DNA of 64,000 nt from Treponema sp. Lineage in GTDB: Bacteria > Spirochaetota > Spirochaetia > Treponematales > Treponemataceae. The stretch covers positions 62,001-126,000 of the forward strand of contig JAFLSN010000001.1 in NCBI GenBank assembly GCA_022510905.1, given 5' to 3'. The translations under genes were made by a program, and so were the position numbers. A model generated the notes under the pieces. That model was given only the letters and a program-made list of their open reading frames with translations. It searched no databases and had not been told where the DNA came from. This document shows, piece by piece, positions 26,578 to 37,000 of the stretch (its first letter is position 1; every line of letters starts with the position of its first letter).

Positions 26578-28599
26578 ATGGCAACCTACCAGTTCCAGAC
26601 GGAAGTGAACCAGCTTTTAAAGCTGATTATCCACTCCATGTATTCAAACAAGGACATTTTTTTGAGGGAAATTGTCTCCAACGCTTCTGATGCGCTGGAC
26701 AAGCTCAAGTATCTAACGGTGAGCGATGACAAGTTCAAGGGGCTCACGTTCAATCCGCGCATAGACATCACTTTTAACGAGGAAAAGAACGTGCTGACCG
26801 TGCAGGACTGCGGCCTGGGCATGGACGAAAAGGATTTGAGCGACAATCTTGGAACCATCGCGCGCAGTGGCACAAAGGCGTTTATCGAGCAGCTCTCCGC
26901 GAGCGGCAACAACAACTCCGACCTTATCGGGCAGTTCGGCGTAGGATTCTATTCAGCTTTTATGGCCGCAAGCAGAATCGATGTGTACACGCGAAAGGCC
27001 GGTTCCGATGGCAAAGCCTGGCACTGGTCAAGTGACGGCACAAACGCCTATGACATCGAAGAGCTGGATATTTCCAGCGAAGCCGCAAAACTTTACGGTT
27101 TTGACAAGGCAGAAACCGTGGGCAGCGCCATCGAAATGTACCTAAACGATGAGTCAAAAGATTATGCAAGCCGCTGGAAAATTGACGAGCTTATCAAAAA
27201 GTATTCCAACCACATTGCATTCCCCATCTACCTGCACTACACCCAGAACAAATACAACAAGGACGGCAAGGTTGAAGGCAGCGAAAACAAAGTTGAGCAA
27301 GTGAACAGCGCCAGCGCACTGTGGAAAAAATCCAAAAGCGAACTAAAAAAAGAGGACTACAATGACTTCTACAAAACGATAAGCCATGACGGTACCGACC
27401 CGCTTTTGTACCTGCACACCCATGCGGAGGGCACACAGGAGTACACAACGCTATTTTATGTGCCACAATCGGCGCCGTTCGATATGTACCAGGCAGACTA
27501 CAAGAGCGGCGTAAAACTGTACGTAAAGCGCGTATTTATCACCGATGACGACCGCGAACTTTTACCCAGCTATCTGCGCTTTGTGCGCGGCGTGATTGAT
27601 TCAGAGGATTTACCTCTCAACGTAAGCCGTGAAATTTTGCAGCAGAACCGTATCTTGGAAACAATAAAAAGCCAGTCCGTAAAAAAGCTGCTTGCCGAAT
27701 TCAAAAAAATGGGCGAAACTGCCGATGCCGCCGCAAAAAAAGAGAATCTGTCTGACGAGGACAAGGCAAAGATTGAAGATTGGAATAAGTTTGTAAAGAA
27801 CTATAACCGTCCGCTAAAAGAGGGTCTTTATTCAGACTTTGCCAACCGCGATGAAATTGCAGAAATCCTGCGATTCAAAACTACCGCAGATTTAAAAGTG
27901 CCAGATACTTCCGCCGGCGATAAAAAAGATGATGCCGCAAAAACCGGCATCGCAGAAACTGCATGGACAAGCCTTGCAGACTATGTAGGCCGCATGCAGC
28001 CTGAGCAGAAGTCCATTTACTATATCACAGGCACGGATGAAAAGAACCTGCGAGACTCGCCGCTCCTTGAAGCCTACAAAAAGAAAGGCTTTGAAGTGCT
28101 CATAATGGCAGACGAAATTGATGACATAGTTGTTCCCGCATTTGGCAAATACAAGGATTTTGAACTTAAAGCCGTAAACAGGGCTGGAAGCGATGAAGAG
28201 CTTGGCGTTGACAAAGACGAGGCAAAGAAAAAGGAAAAAGCATTCAAGCCCGTTCAGGAAAAAATCAAAAAGGCTCTTGGAGACCGAGTAAAAGACGTAG
28301 TGCTCTCAAAGCGCCTGTCCGACAGTCCCGCCTGCGTGGTAATTGACGAGAACGATCCAAGCTTGCAGATGGAACGTATGATGCGTGCGATGGGACAAGG
28401 GAATGCCAGCCTGGTCAAACCCATCCTGGAAATCAACGGTGAGCACGCACTCGTCAAAAAACTGGAAGGCGATGTGAGCGATGAGTTCGTTTCACAAGTG
28501 AGCGAAGTTTTGCTTGACCAGTCGCTTTTGGTGGATGGGGCGGAGCTCAAAGATCCCGCAGCATTCGTAAAAGCGATGAACGCGCTGCTTACAAGCTAA
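26578..28599 (+). CDS. htpG: HSP90-family chaperone HtpG
   Basis: 673 residues, slightly longer than usual for HtpG (about 620-640). The ATP-binding N-domain shows LREIVSNASDALDKLKYL, DCGLGM, GTIARSGTK and GQFGVGFYSAFM. The middle domain carries RRVFI-like VKRVFITDDD with ELLPSYLRFVRGVIDSEDLPLNVSREILQ. Extra length lies in an Ala/Lys-rich segment near 380-480. Cytoplasmic folding chaperone under stress. AAGGA lies before the ATG. Confidence 0.95.
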   Translation: MATYQFQTEVNQLLKLIIHSMYSNKDIFLREIVSNASDALDKLKYLTVSDDKFKGLTFNPRIDITFNEEKNVLTVQDCGLGMDEKDLSDNLGTIARSGTKAFIEQLSASGNNNSDLIGQFGVGFYSAFMAASRIDVYTRKAGSDGKAWHWSSDGTNAYDIEELDISSEAAKLYGFDKAETVGSAIEMYLNDESKDYASRWKIDELIKKYSNHIAFPIYLHYTQNKYNKDGKVEGSENKVEQVNSASALWKKSKSELKKEDYNDFYKTISHDGTDPLLYLHTHAEGTQEYTTLFYVPQSAPFDMYQADYKSGVKLYVKRVFITDDDRELLPSYLRFVRGVIDSEDLPLNVSREILQQNRILETIKSQSVKKLLAEFKKMGETADAAAKKENLSDEDKAKIEDWNKFVKNYNRPLKEGLYSDFANRDEIAEILRFKTTADLKVPDTSAGDKKDDAAKTGIAETAWTSLADYVGRMQPEQKSIYYITGTDEKNLRDSPLLEAYKKKGFEVLIMADEIDDIVVPAFGKYKDFELKAVNRAGSDEELGVDKDEAKKKEKAFKPVQEKIKKALGDRVKDVVLSKRLSDSPACVVIDENDPSLQMERMMRAMGQGNASLVKPILEINGEHALVKKLEGDVSDEFVSQVSEVLLDQSLLVDGAELKDPAAFVKAMNALLTS

Positions 28600-28687
28600 G
28601 GGACATCGACAAAGCAGTCTGCGGTCATGGAGGTTTTCAAAATGACCGCGCTTAACAGAACAAGCTGCCACAGCATAATGAAGAATT

Positions 28688-28717
28688 CCGCTGGCCAAAT
28701 GTAAGTTTGACCAGCGG
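28688..28717. terminator. hairpin after htpG and after the small membrane ORF
   Basis: Arms CCGCTGG (28688-28694) and CCAGCGG (28711-28717), extended by CAAA/TTTG. It starts one base after the stop of the minus-strand 51-codon ORF and 89 bp after htpG. No long T-run, so termination is probable but not certain. Confidence 0.5.
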
Positions 28718-28873
28718 TTATAAAATCCTATTCACTGCGTAATATTCAGCAATGCCAGAAAACCACGCACAAAAAACTGGTTCTGGCTCAAAGCCAGTAA
28801 CTATAATTGGCAGCACCAAAATCAGCCAGCAGATGACAAGCCGAAAACCAATCTCAAAACCAGACACAGCCAT
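28718..28873 (-). CDS. candidate 51-residue membrane peptide or gene remnant
   Basis: MAVSGFEIGFRLVICW... with a clear membrane segment (RLVICWLILVLPIIVTGF) and a hydrophobic end (VFCAWFSGIAEYYAVNRIL). No Shine-Dalgarno. The stop is directly followed by a hairpin. It could be a real small protein or the 3' part of a gene broken by repeat copy C, which lies 60 bp upstream in the same orientation. Confidence 0.35.
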   Translation of the reverse strand: MAVSGFEIGFRLVICWLILVLPIIVTGFEPEPVFCAWFSGIAEYYAVNRIL

Positions 28874-28932
28874 ATTAGCAAGCGGTTTACAACTTTGCCG
28901 TTGGCATTAAAACATGTGCATCGCACGATTTT

Positions 28933-29019
28933 GATTCATACTGAAAGGGTACATACCGTGCTTACGCAAAGCCCCCGTTCCTTGCCCTAAGCCTTGCTTT
29001 TGCAGCGGGGGTATATTGA
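28933..29019 (-). repeat. intergenic repeat, copy C (long form)
   Basis: Minus strand: TCAATATACCCCCGC, TGCAAAAGCAAGG, about 30 nt, then GCGTAAGCACGG, TATGTACCCTTTCAGTATGA. The core GCnnAAGCAnGG is present twice. CCCCCG and CGGGGG can form a stem. Confidence 0.75.
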
Positions 29020-29231
29020 CTCTGTAAAAAGCTGGATAAAACACCTGCCGCAGCTCCGGTCAATACAAGCACAGCCCAATTCAGCTGCACAACTTTTGGT
29101 TAGTGAGATACGTAATAATAGCAGTTTACCTCTGATGTTGCCAGAAAACTGCGTTTTAAATGGAAAAACAGCCACGCATCATATACCCAACAGATACAGG
29201 TGGCTAGCAATTTTAAATACTTTTTAGTCAT
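28960..29231 (-). pseudogene. disrupted small membrane-protein gene
   Basis: Minus strand from ATG at 29231: MTKKYLKLLATCICWVYDAW... stops after 43 codons (29100), yet the same frame continues with a strongly hydrophobic segment VQLNWAVLVLTGAAAGVLSS before running into repeat copy C. The codon usage looks coding. Best read as a decayed gene; no family recognised. Confidence 0.3.
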
Positions 29232-29392
29232 AAAAAAAGAGTACCGCTTTCTTAAACCAGCCAGTTACAATGCAGGTATGACAGATACAAAAATTGCCGG
29301 ATTTGTTTGGGATTGCCTCACAGCGTAGCTGGTCAAAATGAATGCATCATATTGATTTTCAGTATGCAAGAAAACAGTGTCTGCAAAAGCCG

Positions 29393-29980
29393 CTATGATG
29401 TTGCCACATTGCAGATAAGCTCCACGCATTTTTCAATGCCCAAAGAAGATGAACACAAACACAAGTCATAAAAATCAGCGTGGCCAAATTCAGTGTTTGT
29501 ATAATGCTGGCAGTAACGCCGTCGCGTTTTATCAACAGCCACTAAATAATCGCTGATTTTTGCCTCGGTGCTGTCTTGCATCTTTTCGGCTTTGAGCCGT
29601 TCAATGCGCCAGCGTTTTTTTGCACGGATAAACACATGCAGGGAATGGTCAAATTCATGCAGAATACGGTTTGCATTCCTGCCGATTATAACACAGTTTC
29701 CATGTTCACCCATTTTCCGAATAATCTCCGTTTGCGTTTTGAACAGCTTTTCATCCAGCGGCCTGTTGTAAAAATCAAACAAACTTTGTCCAAAACCTAA
29801 CAGTGCAGGAACTTTTTCGTCCCACTGCACCATTCGTTCTGTATCTATGCCAGCGTTGCGTGCAGCCTGAAAAATAACAGCTTTGTCGTAAAAATCAAAA
29901 TTGAGGCGCTCGGCCACCTGCCTGCCAATCTCGCCACCGCCCGCACCAAACTCGCGGCTTATCGTGATAATTTTTTTCAT
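29393..29980 (-). CDS. cytidylate-kinase-like family protein
   Basis: 195 residues. P-loop-like N-terminus IITISREFGAGGGEIGRQVAERL, CVIIGRNANRIL, and a LID-like region KTRRRYCQHYTN fit the cytidylate kinase-like (AAK6) family. True substrate uncertain: members of this family are common in anaerobes beside a separate cmk. The frame is open upstream to 30016, but the start at 29980 has GGGAGG 4 nt upstream and begins at the conserved motif. Own promoter at 30055-30083. Confidence 0.8.
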   Translation of the reverse strand: MKKIITISREFGAGGGEIGRQVAERLNFDFYDKAVIFQAARNAGIDTERMVQWDEKVPALLGFGQSLFDFYNRPLDEKLFKTQTEIIRKMGEHGNCVIIGRNANRILHEFDHSLHVFIRAKKRWRIERLKAEKMQDSTEAKISDYLVAVDKTRRRYCQHYTNTEFGHADFYDLCLCSSSLGIEKCVELICNVATS

Positions 29981-30054
29981 ATGTCCTCCCGTAATAAACC
30001 CCGCGTCAGCGGTCATGCTTTCTTAGCATGAGAACACGTTCAGATTCAAAATGA

Positions 30055-30083
30055 AGTATATTTTTGGCCAGTCATATCTGCAA
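30055..30083 (-). promoter_or_regulatory. promoter of the cytidylate-kinase-like gene
   Basis: Minus strand -35 TTGCAG (30078-30083), 17-nt spacer, -10 TATACT (30055-30060). The leader of about 70 nt includes a small hairpin CATGCT/AGCATG. Confidence 0.65.
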
Positions 30084-30141
30084 AATGGAATGCACTGTTA
30101 CAATGCGCACACTCCGCTGCAAAACAACTGCGCTTTTACAT

Positions 30142-30885
30142 TTACAGCACTTTGTTCAAAAAGCTGATGGTGCGCTCTTCTTTAGGATGCCGCAACACTT
30201 CTTCAGGGCTGCCCTGCTCAACGATATAGCCACCGTCCATGAACACAATGCGGTCTGCCACTTCACGGGCAAAGCCAATTTCATGCGTCACAACCACCAT
30301 AGTCATACCACCACTCGCAAGCTCCTGCATGACCGCAAGCACTTCGCCAACCATTTCAGGGTCAAGCGCAGACGTTGGTTCATCAAACAGCATGATTGAA
30401 GGATTCATGGCAAGGGCACGAGCAATCGCCACCCGTTGTTTTTGGCCGCCAGAAAGCTGCGGAGGATAAACATCGGCTTTTGTTTCAAGTCCCACACGCT
30501 TTAAAAGCTGCATGCCTTTTTCGTGCGCCTCTTCTTTTGTCATTTTTTTGAGCTGCACAGGAGCCAGCATGATGTTTTTTAGCACCGACATGTTGGGAAA
30601 CAGATTGAAATGCTGAAACACCATGCCGATGTTTTCTCGCACTTTGTTGATGTTTGTGTGCTTGTCAAGAATGTTGGTACCGTTCACAATGATGGTTCCT
30701 TCGGTGGCTTTTTCAAGCAGGTTAAGACAGCGCAGGAATGTGCTCTTACCAGAACCAGACGGCCCTATCACCACAACAACTTCACCTTCACTGATGTCAA
30801 TGCCGATGTCCTTTAGAACTTCAAGCTGACCGAAATTCTTTTTGAGATGTTCAACATGTATTTTGTTAGGAGCGTTCGCTGTCAA
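30142..30885 (-). CDS. polar amino-acid ABC transporter ATPase
   Basis: 247 residues. Walker [11 protein letters not shown]-loop, signature [15 protein letters not shown], Walker [15 protein letters not shown] and H-loop [10 protein letters not shown]: the GlnQ/HisP family. Start codon is TTG at 30885: AAAGGAG lies about 8 nt upstream inside the permease gene, giving a 20-nt overlap with its 3' end. It energises the permease encoded directly upstream. Cargo probably glutamine, histidine, arginine or a related amino acid. Confidence 0.9.
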   Translation of the reverse strand: MTANAPNKIHVEHLKKNFGQLEVLKDIGIDISEGEVVVVIGPSGSGKSTFLRCLNLLEKATEGTIIVNGTNILDKHTNINKVRENIGMVFQHFNLFPNMSVLKNIMLAPVQLKKMTKEEAHEKGMQLLKRVGLETKADVYPPQLSGGQKQRVAIARALAMNPSIMLFDEPTSALDPEMVGEVLAVMQELASGGMTMVVVTHEIGFAREVADRIVFMDGGYIVEQGSPEEVLRHPKEERTISFLNKVL

Positions 30886-31543
30886 TTTTAATTCTCCTTT
30901 CTATGTACTTTGCAATTTTGCTGAGCGTGATAATCACAATCATGTACAGAATGCCAACGATGGCCCAAGTCTGAAAATTGAGGAAGGTATTCCCTGCAAT
31001 GGTGCGCCCAGTATTTGTAAGTTCAGGAAAACCAATCACTGAAAGGATAGAAGTATCTTTTAGCGTGATGATAAACTGGTTTATTATCGAAGGAATCATC
31101 ACGCGGAATGCCTGCGGGAGCACAACGCAGCGCATGCTGGTTGCATAAGAAAGTCCAAGACTGCGGCTTGCTTCCATCTGGCCTTTGTCTATGCTTTCGA
31201 TTCCTGCGCGGAAAATTTCTGCCATGTATGCACCGCAGTTCATGGCAAGCGAAATGGTGCCCGCCTGCAACGCCGTAAGCCGGAAATTGTCGGCACCCAA
31301 AAACTTTATGCCCTGCGGCACGCCAAAGTAAATAAAAAATGCAAGCACAATCATGGGAACACCACGAATTGCGTCTACATACACAGTGCCAATAATATTG
31401 AACACACGGCTTCGGCTCACGTTCATAAGCGCAAAGAACAGGCCAATCACCATGGCAAACACAAGCGCCAGCAACGTAAGGAGCATGGTATTTCCCAACG
31501 CATTCAGCAGCATGAACAAATATGTCTTTAAAATCAGAATCAT
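30866..31543 (-). CDS. polar amino-acid ABC transporter permease
   Basis: 225 residues, HisM/GlnP family, about five membrane segments. The domain shows [23 protein letters not shown] and the EAA-like [21 protein letters not shown]. Start at 31543 (ATG) is preferred over TTG at 31552 because AGGGG is then 9 nt upstream. A 12-bp hairpin separates it from the solute-binding gene. Confidence 0.9.
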   Translation of the reverse strand: MILILKTYLFMLLNALGNTMLLTLLALVFAMVIGLFFALMNVSRSRVFNIIGTVYVDAIRGVPMIVLAFFIYFGVPQGIKFLGADNFRLTALQAGTISLAMNCGAYMAEIFRAGIESIDKGQMEASRSLGLSYATSMRCVVLPQAFRVMIPSIINQFIITLKDTSILSVIGFPELTNTGRTIAGNTFLNFQTWAIVGILYMIVIITLSKIAKYIERRIKIDSERS

Positions 31544-31571
31544 TCGCAGCAACCCCTGTGGTCTGTAATCT

Positions 31572-31613
31572 GGCGCAGAACGGTGCGCTGCGAAAAGAGC
31601 TCCATTCTGCGCC
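31572..31613 (-). terminator. 12-bp hairpin between binding-protein and permease genes
   Basis: Arms GGCGCAGAACGG (31572-31583) and CCATTCTGCGCC (31602-31613) with one G-U pair and no U-run on the minus strand. Such hairpins usually stabilise the binding-protein mRNA and reduce read-through to the permease, keeping binding protein in excess. Confidence 0.65.
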
Positions 31614-31621
31614 CAGTCAAT

Positions 31622-32371
31622 TTATTTTAAATACTTGTTGATAATGCTGTCGTATATTCCGTTTTCACGAATGTTTTTTAAGCCTTCGTTGAACAGATCC
31701 AAGAGTTTCTGGTTGGCTGGATCCATGATGGCAAAACCATACGGAGCGCCTGCGCTTTCCATGCCAGCAGGGATTCTGAGTTGCAGCCCCGCACTTTTGA
31801 TGTTGTCGGCAGCAATTGGAGTATCTTCAACACAGGCCGCCGTATTGCCGTTCACCACGTCTTGATACATGGTGGGTGAATCTTCAAACCTCACGATAGT
31901 ATATCCATATTGGCTCTGGAGCGACTCGGCAAAATCTGCGCCAGCGGTGCCTGTTTTTACTGCAACGGATTTGCCGCGCAAATCTTCAAAGCTGGCAACA
32001 GTGCTGTCTTTTGCAACTACAAAAGTTTGTGTGGCGTTGTAATAGCCGTCAGAAAAAATCCAGCCGTTGTCAATGCGTTCCTGTTTGATAGTGGCTCCTG
32101 CAATGAGCGCATCGGCCTGGCCAACCTGAACAGCCTGCACACCGGCATCCCAGCCCAACGAACGAAGTTCATACGTAAAACCCTGGTCGGCGGCAATGGC
32201 GGCAAGAATTTCAACATCGATTCCCACAAAATTGCCTTTTTCGTCAGTGTACTCAAACGGCCGGAACACAGTGTCCGTGGCCACAATCCATTCAGCTTTC
32301 TGCTTTTTCTGACAACCAGTGGCGGAAAGTGCAAGCAGAGCAGCGGCAAGCACAACAAAAGATTTTTTCAT
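31622..32371 (-). CDS. amino-acid ABC transporter solute-binding lipoprotein
   Basis: 249 residues. Signal peptide MKKSFVVLAAALLALSATG-C, then the family 3 solute-binding fold: FRPFEYTDEKGNFVGIDVEILAAIA, LIAGATIKQER, LRGKSVAVKTGTAG. It captures a polar amino acid for the permease/ATPase pair downstream. The open frame extends to 32404; the start at 32371 has AGGAGG 6 nt upstream. Own strong promoter. Confidence 0.9.
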   Translation of the reverse strand: MKKSFVVLAAALLALSATGCQKKQKAEWIVATDTVFRPFEYTDEKGNFVGIDVEILAAIAADQGFTYELRSLGWDAGVQAVQVGQADALIAGATIKQERIDNGWIFSDGYYNATQTFVVAKDSTVASFEDLRGKSVAVKTGTAGADFAESLQSQYGYTIVRFEDSPTMYQDVVNGNTAACVEDTPIAADNIKSAGLQLRIPAGMESAGAPYGFAIMDPANQKLLDLFNEGLKNIRENGIYDSIINKYLK

Positions 32372-32445
32372 AAAAGTCCTCCTATAAACAAAGAGGGAAG
32401 GCAAAGAGCGTTTATCACACGCATACTTGTCTTCCCTTCTTTTAA

Positions 32446-32474
32446 AGTATAGCTGTTAAGTTAGGTAGTGTCAA
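32446..32474 (-). promoter_or_regulatory. amino-acid transporter operon promoter
   Basis: Minus strand: perfect -35 TTGACA (32469-32474), 17-nt spacer, -10 TATACT (32446-32451). Leader of about 70 nt. Confidence 0.8.
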
Positions 32475-32710
32475 CACGGTACAAAACAAGATTCACGGCT
32501 CGGGCAGGATACGAAAGCCAACTTAAAACACGCATCGGATAAGCCGGGTTTCCATCATTTTTCAATTTTATGATTTCTGGAATATAAATTCAGCAAAGTG
32601 CCAACAATGCAACGGAGCATACGCAAGATTATTTGCAATGCCCCATTTGCACAAATCCAAACAAAGTGTGCTAAAAACAAACAGCGTTTGCCAAGATTTC
32701 AGGTGGCAAG

Positions 32711-32755
32711 TAAAAACAAAACTTCCTGCAAACCTGCATTATGGCAGATTTGCAG
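32711..32755 (-). terminator. galE terminator
   Basis: Minus strand arms CTGCAAATCTGC (32744-32755) and GCAGGTTTGCAG (32726-32737), one G-U pair, then GAAGTTTTGTTTTT. Confidence 0.75.
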
Positions 32756-32768
32756 TTGCCCCGAACGC

Positions 32769-33752
32769 TCAAGGATTGATGCTGTAGTATTTTTGATACG
32801 CATTCCAAGTTGAGGTGATGAGCGTGTCAACATCGGAATAATGCGGCTCCCAACCGAGTGTTTCTTTTGCCAGTTTGGAAGTGGCGGTAAGCTGCGCAGG
32901 GTCTCCTGCACGGCGCTCCACGTACTCGGCCTTGATTTCCTTGCCAGTAATCCTGCGGGTGGCTTCGAGCATTTCGGTAACAGTAATGCCGTTTCCTGTG
33001 CCAAGATTAAGCGTAAGACTTTTACCTTGAGATGCGATATATTCCAATGCAAGTACATGGGCTTCGGCCAAATCAGTCACATGGATATAATCACGAATGC
33101 ATGTACCATCGCGGGTTTTATAATCATTTCCGAAAATGTTGATTTTTTCACGCTTGCCACAAGCCACTTCCATCATAACAGGAAGCAGATTTGCAGGATT
33201 CTTTTCAAGCCCATACAGCACACCGGCTGGATCGTAGCCGGCCGCGTTAAAATATCGGAGTGAAGCAAATTTAAGGCCTTTGAGCTGTTCATACCAAGCC
33301 ATGAATTCTTCAATTTTAAGTTTGGTGAATCCGTAGTAATTGGTAGGTGCCTTGGGGTGGCTTTCGTCAAGCGGCAGATACTGCGGCTCACCAAACACCG
33401 CCGCGCTTGAAGAAAACACCATGTGCTTGCAGCCATGCGCGGTAGCCGAGTTCAGCAAGTTAAGCGTGCCGTTGATATTGTTGATGGAATATTTTTCGGG
33501 CACAACCATTGATTCACCGGCAGCCTTGAACGCCGCAAGGTGAATGAATGCATCGAAACCTCGGGAAAATGCAGCGTCAAGCGTTTCAGGATGCAAAATA
33601 TCACCTGCAATGAATTCATTTTTTGCAAACAGATTCTGAACAAGTCCGCTTGAAAGATTGTCAAAAACGGTAACCGCATGACCTTTTGCCATGAGCTCTT
33701 TTACAACATGGCTTCCAATATATCCAGCTCCACCAACGACCAGCACTTTCAT
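32769..33752 (-). CDS. galE: UDP-glucose 4-epimerase
   Basis: 327 residues. NAD site VVGGAGYIGSHVVKEL at the N-terminus, SSSAAVFG, and the catalytic YGFTK (YxxxK); the C-terminal part has NLGTGNGITVTEM and ERRAGDPAQL typical of GalE. It interconverts UDP-glucose and UDP-galactose and could serve both galactose use and glycan synthesis. The frame extends to 33929, but the start at 33752 has AAGGGGG at good spacing. Confidence 0.92.
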   Translation of the reverse strand: MKVLVVGGAGYIGSHVVKELMAKGHAVTVFDNLSSGLVQNLFAKNEFIAGDILHPETLDAAFSRGFDAFIHLAAFKAAGESMVVPEKYSINNINGTLNLLNSATAHGCKHMVFSSSAAVFGEPQYLPLDESHPKAPTNYYGFTKLKIEEFMAWYEQLKGLKFASLRYFNAAGYDPAGVLYGLEKNPANLLPVMMEVACGKREKINIFGNDYKTRDGTCIRDYIHVTDLAEAHVLALEYIASQGKSLTLNLGTGNGITVTEMLEATRRITGKEIKAEYVERRAGDPAQLTATSKLAKETLGWEPHYSDVDTLITSTWNAYQKYYSINP

Positions 33753-33791
33753 AGCTACCCCCTTGGACGCATTTTCAAATCTATTGACAGT

Positions 33792-33821
33792 ATTATACCA
33801 CAAAAATATCTCTGCACGCAA
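33792..33821 (-). promoter_or_regulatory. galE promoter
   Basis: Minus strand -35 TTGCGT (33816-33821), 18-nt spacer, perfect -10 TATAAT (33792-33797). Confidence 0.7.
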
Positions 33822-34003
33822 TGGGTAAATGTGCCACCATCTATATGCCGCAGGCAATGCATGGATATTTGGAAGCTCGCAAAACAAAATATCGGAATCG
33901 CATAAAAAATACAACGGTTGAATGCGCATTTTACAAGGACGGTTTGCCCGTATAAGCGCTGGCGGGGCTTTTTTTTTGTGGGAAATTCAGCTAAAATAAG
34001 CGC

Positions 34004-37000
34004 ATGGCAGATATTCGCGTTTTTCCTGATGCCCCAGAGGGAACCCCAAAAAGCAAATTCGTGCACCTGCATGTACATTCAGACTATTCGCTGTTAGACG
34101 GCGCAAGCAAAATTGACACTCTAATTGCCCGCGCAAAAGAACTGAACATGCCGGCACTTGCACTAACAGACCACGGCAACATGTTTGGCGTTTTGAATTT
34201 TGAGCACATCTGCCACAAAAACGGAATCAATCCCATCTGCGGCGAAGAATTCTACGTGGCATGGGGAAGCCATACCGAAAAAAATGATGTTCCATTCGGG
34301 CGGAACGGCAAACATCCACACTACTTTCATCTGATTCTGCTGTGCGAAAATGAAACAGGATACAAAAACATGTCGTGGCTTTCTTCTATTGCGTACACTG
34401 AAGGCCTGTATTACGGCAAGCCCCGAATTGACTTTGAGCTTTTAAAACAATACCACGAAGGTTTAATCTGTCTCAGCGCCTGCATTCAAGGTGAAATTCC
34501 TCAGCTGCTTTTGAATGGAAAAACAAAAGAAGCCTACCGCATGGCGCAGGAATACAAAGAATTGTTCGGCCCGGACCGATACTACATCGAAATCCAAGAC
34601 CACGGCCTTTATGACCAAAAAGAAGTGGCTCCACTGTTGATTAAACTTGCCCGCGACCTTGACATTCCCATGGTGCTGACAAACGATGTGCATTACTGCA
34701 ACCGAGAAGATGCCGAAGCGCAAGACGTTCTGCGCTGCATTGGATTCAAAAAGCTGCTCAAAGAACCCCACCCGACCATGGGCGAAGGCCGCACGGAATG
34801 GTATCTTAAAAGTGAAGCAGAAATGGCGCAGCTGTTCCCTGACTATCCAGAACTCATGGAAAACACGCTGAAAATTGCCAATATGTGCAACCTCACAATT
34901 CACCAGTATTCTCCACAAGGACTCAAAGACTGTCTTCCACGCTTTGACCTTCCAAAAGAATTTCAGACGCATGAAGATTATTCCAAAAATCAAGATGACT
35001 ATGTGCGATACCTGGTTGAAGAAGGACTAAAAAAACGCTACCCAGAAATCACGCCCGAAATACGTGAGCGTTGCGAATACGAGCTTAGCATTATTTTTAA
35101 AATGGGCTTTTCCGGCTACTTCTTAATCGTGTGGGAATTCATCAACTGGTCAAAAGAACACGGCATTCCGATTGGTCCCGGACGTGGCTCCGGGGCAGGT
35201 TCGCTGGTGGCTTACGCCATGACAATCACAGACATTGACCCTTTCCGCTTTAAGCTGATTTTTGAACGTTTTTTGAATCCTGAACGAGTTTCCATGCCCG
35301 ATTTTGACGTGGACATGGACTACGATTTTAGACAGGACATAATTCAGCATACGCGCGACCTGTACGGAGACCCACAGGTTGGACACATTGTAACATTCGG
35401 CACACTCAAGGCAAAAGCGGTGATCGCAGACGTGGGGCGGGTGCTGGGCATTCCGCTTTCAGAAGTGAACGTACTCAAGAAAGGTATTCCCGACAACCCA
35501 AAGGCAAAATTCATCGATGCCTTTACACCGCCCGATGAAAAGCATCCAGACAACGGCCAGCTAATCCAGTATAAAGACGACCCGCGTTATACAAAGCTGT
35601 TCGAGCTTTGCAGAAAACTCGAAAATATAAACCGAAACACAGGTCTGCACGCGAGCGGCATGGTGATTGGCCTTACACCGCTTCCAAACTGGGCTCCCGT
35701 TTTTAAAGACCCTAAAACAGGCGAAGTTGCGGTGCAGTACACGATGGACATCATCGAGCCATGCGGACTGGTCAAATTTGATTACCTTGGTTTAAAAACG
35801 CTTTCGCTCATACGTTATGCAGAAAACATAATCAACAAGCATAAAAATGCCAACGAGCAAAAATTCATTGCAGAAAAAGTGAGCGAAACAGACGAAAAAA
35901 CATTTGACCTCTTCTGCCGTGGAGACACTGTGGCCGTGTTCCAGTTTGAAAGTCCCGGAATGAAAAAAATCCTGCGGCAAGCAAAACCTCGCTGCATTGA
36001 AGAAATCGTGGCATTGAACGCACTTTACCGACCAGGCCCCATGGACTATATTCAGCAGTACGTTGCAGGCAAGTGGAAGCCCGAAACAATTCACTACCCA
36101 GACCAGTGCCTGGTTGACATACTCAAAGAAACCTATGGCGTCATGGTATATCAAGAACAAGTTATGCAGGTGGCACAGCGCATCGCAGGATTCAGCCTCG
36201 GCGGGGCAGACATGCTACGCCGCGCCATGGGCAAAAAAAAGCTGGACGTGCTCATGGGCAAAAAAAAGGAGTTTGAAGACGGAGCCGTTAAACAAGGTTT
36301 TACAAAAGAACATGCCGATGAAATTTTTGACATAATGATTCCGTTTGCAAACTACGGTTTTAACAAGAGCCATGCGGCAGCCTATTCCGTGGTGGCTTAC
36401 CGCACCGCCTGGCTCAAAGCAAACTGTCCTGCGGAATTTATGGCGGCAAACCTCACAAACGAAATAAATTCCGCAGACAAACTTCCTCTGTATATTGAAG
36501 AAGCACGAAAAATGGGAATTGCGGTCGATTCACCCGATGTAAACCGTTCAGATACAATTTTTGACGTGGTTGATGGCCGCATTGTGTTTGGACTCAGAGG
36601 CATCAAGGGAATTGGCGAGGCACCGTCTCAAGCCATTGTTGACGAACGCGAAGCCCATGGGCCATACAAAAACTTTATGGATTTCCTTGACAGGATTTCG
36701 CTTGTAACAGAAGACAACAAGCGCCTTATCAACAATAAAATGCTCGAAGTGCTTATTAAAACCGGAGCCTTTGACCACTTAGATAAAAATCGTGCTACAC
36801 TCATAGCAAACTACGAACGAGCCCTTGCCTACACAGAAAAAAAACATCTAGGCTCCGAAAACGGTCAAGCCAGTCTATTTGAAGATGCCGGTGTAAAAGA
36901 ATTTGTTGACTACATATACGATGAAAAGCCGGAACTCCCGCAAATGGAAAAACTTATAATGGAAAAAGACCTGATTGGCTGCTACCTTTCAGGCCATCCT

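Larger units (their letters stand above)
28600..29392. other. intergenic region with gene remnants and repeat copy C
   Basis: Holds a hairpin (28688-28717), a 51-codon membrane ORF (28718-28873, minus), repeat copy C (28933-29019, minus), and a disrupted hydrophobic reading frame (28960-29231, minus). 29232-29392 shows nothing I can name. Confidence 0.5.
32372..32768. other. intergenic region galE to amino-acid transporter
   Basis: No gene. Contains the transporter promoter (32446-32474) and the galE terminator (32711-32755). The middle, 32475-32710, is AT-rich with nothing I can name. Confidence 0.6.
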
